A stretch of 9,137 nt of DNA, taken from NCBI GenBank assembly GCA_910585645.1, contig CAJUFP010000151.1:1-9137 (forward strand), written 5' to 3'. Below are positions 7,417 to 9,137 of the stretch, piece by piece (positions within the stretch are counted from its first letter, which is position 1; each line of letters starts with the position of its first letter). This DNA is from an uncultured Hungatella sp. (GTDB lineage Bacteria > Bacillota > Clostridia > Lachnospirales > Lachnospiraceae). A model generated the notes under the pieces. It did not search any database. It saw nothing but the letters and a program-made list of their open reading frames with translations, and had not been told where the DNA came from. The translations under genes were made by a program, and so were the position numbers.

Positions 7417-7779
7417 TTACATAAAAAGGTTACACAAATGGATCGTCAGAAAATCCGTTTCTGTCTCCGTAAACGCCCAGGGAGCGTCTTTTAAGATCCT
7501 CGCTCCCAGCCGGACGGCCAGCTCAAAACACGGCTCTCGTTTCACTGCCTCAAAAGTCTCTTCTCCAATGGCCGTCTCCCCCATCTCCCCCCGCTCCATC
7601 CGGTCTGATGCCATGGCAAGATGGGTGATGAACATATTCAGTTTCTCCACATCACTGTCTTTCTGTTCCGCAAGGAGAATTTCCGCCGCTTTCCTGCAGA
7701 ATGCTCTGGTCCCCTCTGATATCATATCTGCCTGGAGCATCAAATCCAGCCTCTCCTCAACCATTTCCCTTAAATCCAT
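7417..7779 (-). CDS. yhfY: YhfY, single PRD-domain protein
   Basis: The 120-residue protein (E. coli YhfY is 120) is an all-helical PTS-regulation-domain (PRD) protein without a DNA-binding domain. The two conserved PRD histidines are visible: H53 in MFITHLAMASDR (with R60) and H114 in TDFLTIHLCNLF. PRD histidines of antiterminators and activators are phosphorylated by PTS components, so this may be a stand-alone sensor or adaptor linking the operon to sugar status; that is inference. I chose the ATG at 7779 because AGGAGGG lies 4 nt upstream and the length matches E. coli exactly; an upstream ATG at 7809 would add ten residues spanning that binding site. It follows yhfZ by 128 bp and precedes yhfT by 120 bp. 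Confidence 0.92.
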   Translation of the reverse strand: MDLREMVEERLDLMLQADMISEGTRAFCRKAAEILLAEQKDSDVEKLNMFITHLAMASDRMERGEMGETAIGEETFEAVKREPCFELAVRLGARILKDAPWAFTETETDFLTIHLCNLFM

Positions 7780-7810
7780 ATTCCCTCCTGAAATTGCCAT
7801 TCTTTCCACG

Positions 7811-7832
7811 AATATACATTTTTTTGTATATT
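7811..7832. promoter_or_regulatory. Perfect 8-bp inverted repeat upstream of yhfY
   Basis: AATATACA (7811-7818) and TGTATATT (7825-7832) are perfect inverted arms around a run of six T (A on the minus strand). The centre is about 42 bp before the yhfY ATG. It may be a regulator-binding palindrome, for example for YhfZ, or an RNA hairpin in the leader. The arms contain only one G-C pair each, so a stable RNA hairpin is less likely than a protein site. No good promoter hexamer pair was found around it. Confidence 0.45.
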
Positions 7833-7846
7833 GACTTTTATAAATC

Positions 7847-7870
7847 GAGAGTCCTTTTTGCCGGACTCCC
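7847..7870 (-). other. Hairpin between yhfZ and yhfY, possible weak terminator or attenuator
   Basis: On the minus strand GGGAGTCC and GGACTCTC can form an 8-bp stem (one G-U pair) around the loop GGCAAAAA. It lies about 40 bp after the yhfZ stop. What follows is CGATTTATAAAAG, with no U-run, so it is a poor intrinsic terminator in this direction. It could set the level of read-through from the regulator gene into the rest of the operon, or stabilise a processed RNA end. Confidence 0.4.
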
Positions 7871-7907
7871 GCACCGACGCCAATATGCCATCCACATAAT
7901 GAACAAT

Positions 7908-8840
7908 CTAAAAATAAGGTCTTCTCCTGCCTGATCTCACCTCACTTAAAATCCTTAAAGTCATATCCACAGTGATATTCTTTTTCAACAGTCTTGCCAG
8001 GGTTGTACTGCCCTTTTTTATGACGATCACTGCTGTGGAAAATTGGTTATTGTACTCATCTTCTTTTAAAAATACCATATTCCACTGACTTAGATAGCGG
8101 TCTTCTATGGTTCCGTCATAATTCCACACGCCCGCGTCAATCGCCCCGTCCGCCAGAGCAAATATGGTCTGCTGCGTCCTGATGTTTACCTTCTCCACTT
8201 TCTTACCCCTGATCAAATTCTCTGTGATGCGGCTCTGGTCCAAGGAATCCTCATCGTATGCCACCCTCATGCCGTCGCAAATCCCCTCTGCCTGCCGGTC
8301 TCTCAAAAGCAGGACATGTCTCGACAGATAGCTGCCCGCCCCGAACTCCATGAGACACTCGATCTCCCGTCCACAGGCCATGGCGTGCTCCGCCGCGTAC
8401 AGAGATGTAACCGCAAACTGATAGACTCCCGACTCCACCAGCTGAATCCTTCCCACAGCGCCTCTGGCATAGGCCATGTTAAACTTAAGCCTGTCAAGCT
8501 GCGCGTATATGGCCGTGGCAAACCCTTCGTAGGTAGTGGAATAGGGCAGGGGCATGATGCCCATAAGCTCCTGCTGCACGCAGTTTTCCTGAAGCTTTCC
8601 GTAGTCAAGGGCCTCTATATAAGTCCCCTGATGGCCGTGATGGGTCAGCCCTACGGCTCCAATCTCCTTTAAGTAGTTAAACGCGTTCTGCATGGTCCCT
8701 CTGGAAACCTGAAACTCCTCCTGATAACAGGAGATCGGCGCTATGCGGTCCCCCACATCCTTAGAAAGCAGATCAAGGGCCAGATTGCTGACGGTTACCC
8801 CTTTTTTCTGGTATAATATCTGGTTGGCATCAGACTTCAT
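7908..8840 (-). CDS. yhfZ: YhfZ family transcriptional regulator (winged helix plus ligand-binding-like domain)
   Basis: The 310-residue protein (E. coli YhfZ is about 301) has an N-terminal winged helix-turn-helix at about 14-78; RIAPISCYQEEFQVSRGTMQ (32-51) covers the helix-turn-helix and GHQGTYI (69-75) is the wing. Residues about 93-305 form the YhfZ C-terminal domain, which resembles periplasmic-binding-protein effector domains; MPLPYSTTYEGFATAI (96-111) and DAGVWNYDG (235-243) are family-like stretches. It presumably senses the pathway substrate or an intermediate and controls this operon. The gene is first in the operon behind a strong promoter, as in E. coli, so autoregulation is likely (inference). 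The ATG at 8840 has AGAGG 8 nt upstream. The arginine-rich C-terminus (SGRRRPYF) is a minor oddity. Confidence 0.92.
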   Translation of the reverse strand: MKSDANQILYQKKGVTVSNLALDLLSKDVGDRIAPISCYQEEFQVSRGTMQNAFNYLKEIGAVGLTHHGHQGTYIEALDYGKLQENCVQQELMGIMPLPYSTTYEGFATAIYAQLDRLKFNMAYARGAVGRIQLVESGVYQFAVTSLYAAEHAMACGREIECLMEFGAGSYLSRHVLLLRDRQAEGICDGMRVAYDEDSLDQSRITENLIRGKKVEKVNIRTQQTIFALADGAIDAGVWNYDGTIEDRYLSQWNMVFLKEDEYNNQFSTAVIVIKKGSTTLARLLKKNITVDMTLRILSEVRSGRRRPYF

Positions 8841-8853
8841 AACAATATCCTCT

Positions 8854-8915
8854 GGTATCCAAAGAGCGCGGCGTCAAACCTTTCACCTTTCACAAAGAGC
8901 TAAAAAACGGATACC
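8854..8915 (-). promoter_or_regulatory. Repeat-rich 5' leader of yhfZ
   Basis: GGTATCC (8854-8860) and GGATACC (8909-8915) are perfect 7-bp inverted arms. In the transcript the 3' arm ends 1-2 nt before the AGAGG ribosome binding site of yhfZ. Between them are two direct copies of CAAAGAGC (8860-8867 and 8893-8900) and a tandem repeat of CCTTTCA (8879-8892). Pairing of the outer arms would bring a folded structure close to the yhfZ start and could affect its translation. Whether it is a regulatory RNA or only residual repeats cannot be decided; no known riboswitch pattern was recognised. Confidence 0.4.
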
Positions 8916-8940
8916 ATATTCTCCTTTGAATGTTCATTAT

Positions 8941-8977
8941 TTTGTACTTTATGAGTGTATGTTACCATTCTTTGTAC
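8941..8977. promoter_or_regulatory. Paired TTTGTAC motifs overlapping the yhfZ promoter, candidate operator
   Basis: TTTGTAC occurs at 8941-8947 and again at 8971-8977, exactly 30 bp apart, about three helical turns. The second copy sits inside the palindrome TTGTACAA (8972-8979), within the -35/-10 spacer; the first lies just beyond the predicted transcription start. This arrangement would suit a regulator that binds both sites on one face of the helix and blocks the promoter. YhfZ is the obvious candidate, but the assignment is inference. Confidence 0.4.
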
Positions 8978-8987
8978 AATGTGTCAA
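8959..8987 (-). promoter_or_regulatory. Predicted sigma70/sigmaA promoter for the yhf operon
   Basis: On the minus strand there is a perfect -35 TTGACA (8987-8982), a 17-bp spacer and a -10 TAACAT (8964-8959, four of six consensus bases). Transcription would begin near 8952, giving a leader of about 110 nt before the yhfZ ATG. The surrounding DNA is AT-rich compared with the coding region. It is the best promoter in the window and the only good one facing the operon. Confidence 0.75.
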
Positions 8988-9089
8988 GTATTTTCTTCAA
9001 ATTTTTCATATTTTGGTGATAATGTTGAGTGAGCAAAGGGGGGGGCGAGGGGAGTCGTGATGCCAATCAGAGAGGGGAAGGTTGGTCCT
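8988..9089 (+). other. Upstream flank with a possible outward promoter and G-tract; no supported gene
   Basis: Between the operon promoter and the right repeat no gene is supported. On the plus strand there are, in order, TTCAAA (8996-9001), a 16-bp spacer and GATAAT (9018-9023), which is a plausible weak promoter pointing away from the operon. A run of eight G follows (9038-9045), then GAGGGGAG (9047-9054), 5 nt before an ATG at 9060. The frame from that ATG has 20 codons and stops at 9122, inside the right inverted repeat. Confidence 0.3.
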
Positions 9090-9132
9090 GTCCGGGTTCA
9101 GATATGCCAAACATTCCGATGAGCCCTTAAAG
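9090..9132 (+). repeat. Right copy of the perfect 43-bp inverted repeat
   Basis: This is the exact reverse complement of 1-43. Five bases (CGGGA) follow it to the window end. It lies about 100 bp upstream of the operon promoter, so the two copies enclose the whole transcription unit with its regulatory region. It has the same outward orientation as the left copy and the same internal imperfect dyad. No tyrosine or serine recombinase or transposase is encoded between the copies, so any movement or inversion would need an enzyme from elsewhere. Confidence 0.9.
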
Positions 9133-9137
9133 CGGGA

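Noticed and set aside
8838..8894. Possible 18-codon leader peptide starting GTG and ending in TGA overlapping the yhfZ ATG
   Set aside because: The ATGA overlap is suggestive, but there is no ribosome binding site before the GTG and no run of regulatory codons.
9060..9122. Twenty-codon plus-strand frame as a real gene
   Set aside because: The start signals are good, but the product is very short, unrecognised and ends inside a repeat; it is reported only as an observation.
1..9137. CRISPR array, tRNA or rRNA gene, transposase or recombinase gene
   Set aside because: No spaced direct repeats, no tRNA-like folds with the conserved T-loop pattern, and no recombinase or transposase motifs in any plausible frame were seen.

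Overview
The window carries one nine-gene metabolic operon read entirely on the minus strand. It is a rearranged version of the poorly understood yhf cluster of Escherichia coli (yhfZ-yhfY-yhfX-yhfW-php-yhfU-yhfT-yhfS), with one added gene for an amidase-signature hydrolase. Strong GGAGG-type ribosome binding sites, densely overlapping genes, a consensus TTGACA promoter and moderately high GC coding sequence suggest a Gram-positive clostridial host, possibly Lachnospiraceae-like. The host is an inference from style; no taxonomic marker gene is present.

Layout in the direction of transcription (right to left). A sigma70/sigmaA-type promoter at about 8959-8987 and a repeat-rich leader of about 110 nt precede yhfZ (winged-helix regulator with a ligand-binding-like domain). 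A 128-bp gap with two inverted repeats leads to yhfY (a single small PRD domain). After a 120-bp gap with a purine/A-rich leader come seven tightly packed genes: yhfT (polytopic membrane protein, probable transporter), yhfU (DUF2620), the amidase-like enzyme, php (phosphotriesterase homology protein), yhfS (PLP fold-type I enzyme), yhfX (alanine-racemase-like PLP fold-type III enzyme) and yhfW (phosphopentomutase-like metalloenzyme). From yhfU to yhfW the junctions are -4, -11, +4, -23 and -7 bp, so translational coupling is very likely.

The cluster looks like a complete uptake-and-catabolism unit: transporter, small partner protein, two hydrolases, two PLP enzymes, one phosphomutase-like enzyme and two regulators. 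The substrate is unknown. The gene content suggests a compound with an amide (and perhaps lactone or ester) bond, an amino-acid-like part and a sugar- or phosphate-bearing part, but this is inference.

The most striking feature beyond the genes is a perfect 43-bp inverted repeat at the window edges (1-43 and 9090-9132) that brackets the whole operon, its promoter and its regulators. No transposase or recombinase gene lies between the copies. The repeat could mark a mobile cassette, an invertible segment or a pair of dispersed repeats. The left copy begins at the window edge, so its full length and any target duplication cannot be seen.

Start codons were re-assigned for php, yhfU, yhfT and yhfY on the basis of ribosome binding sites and the expected lengths of the E. 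coli proteins.
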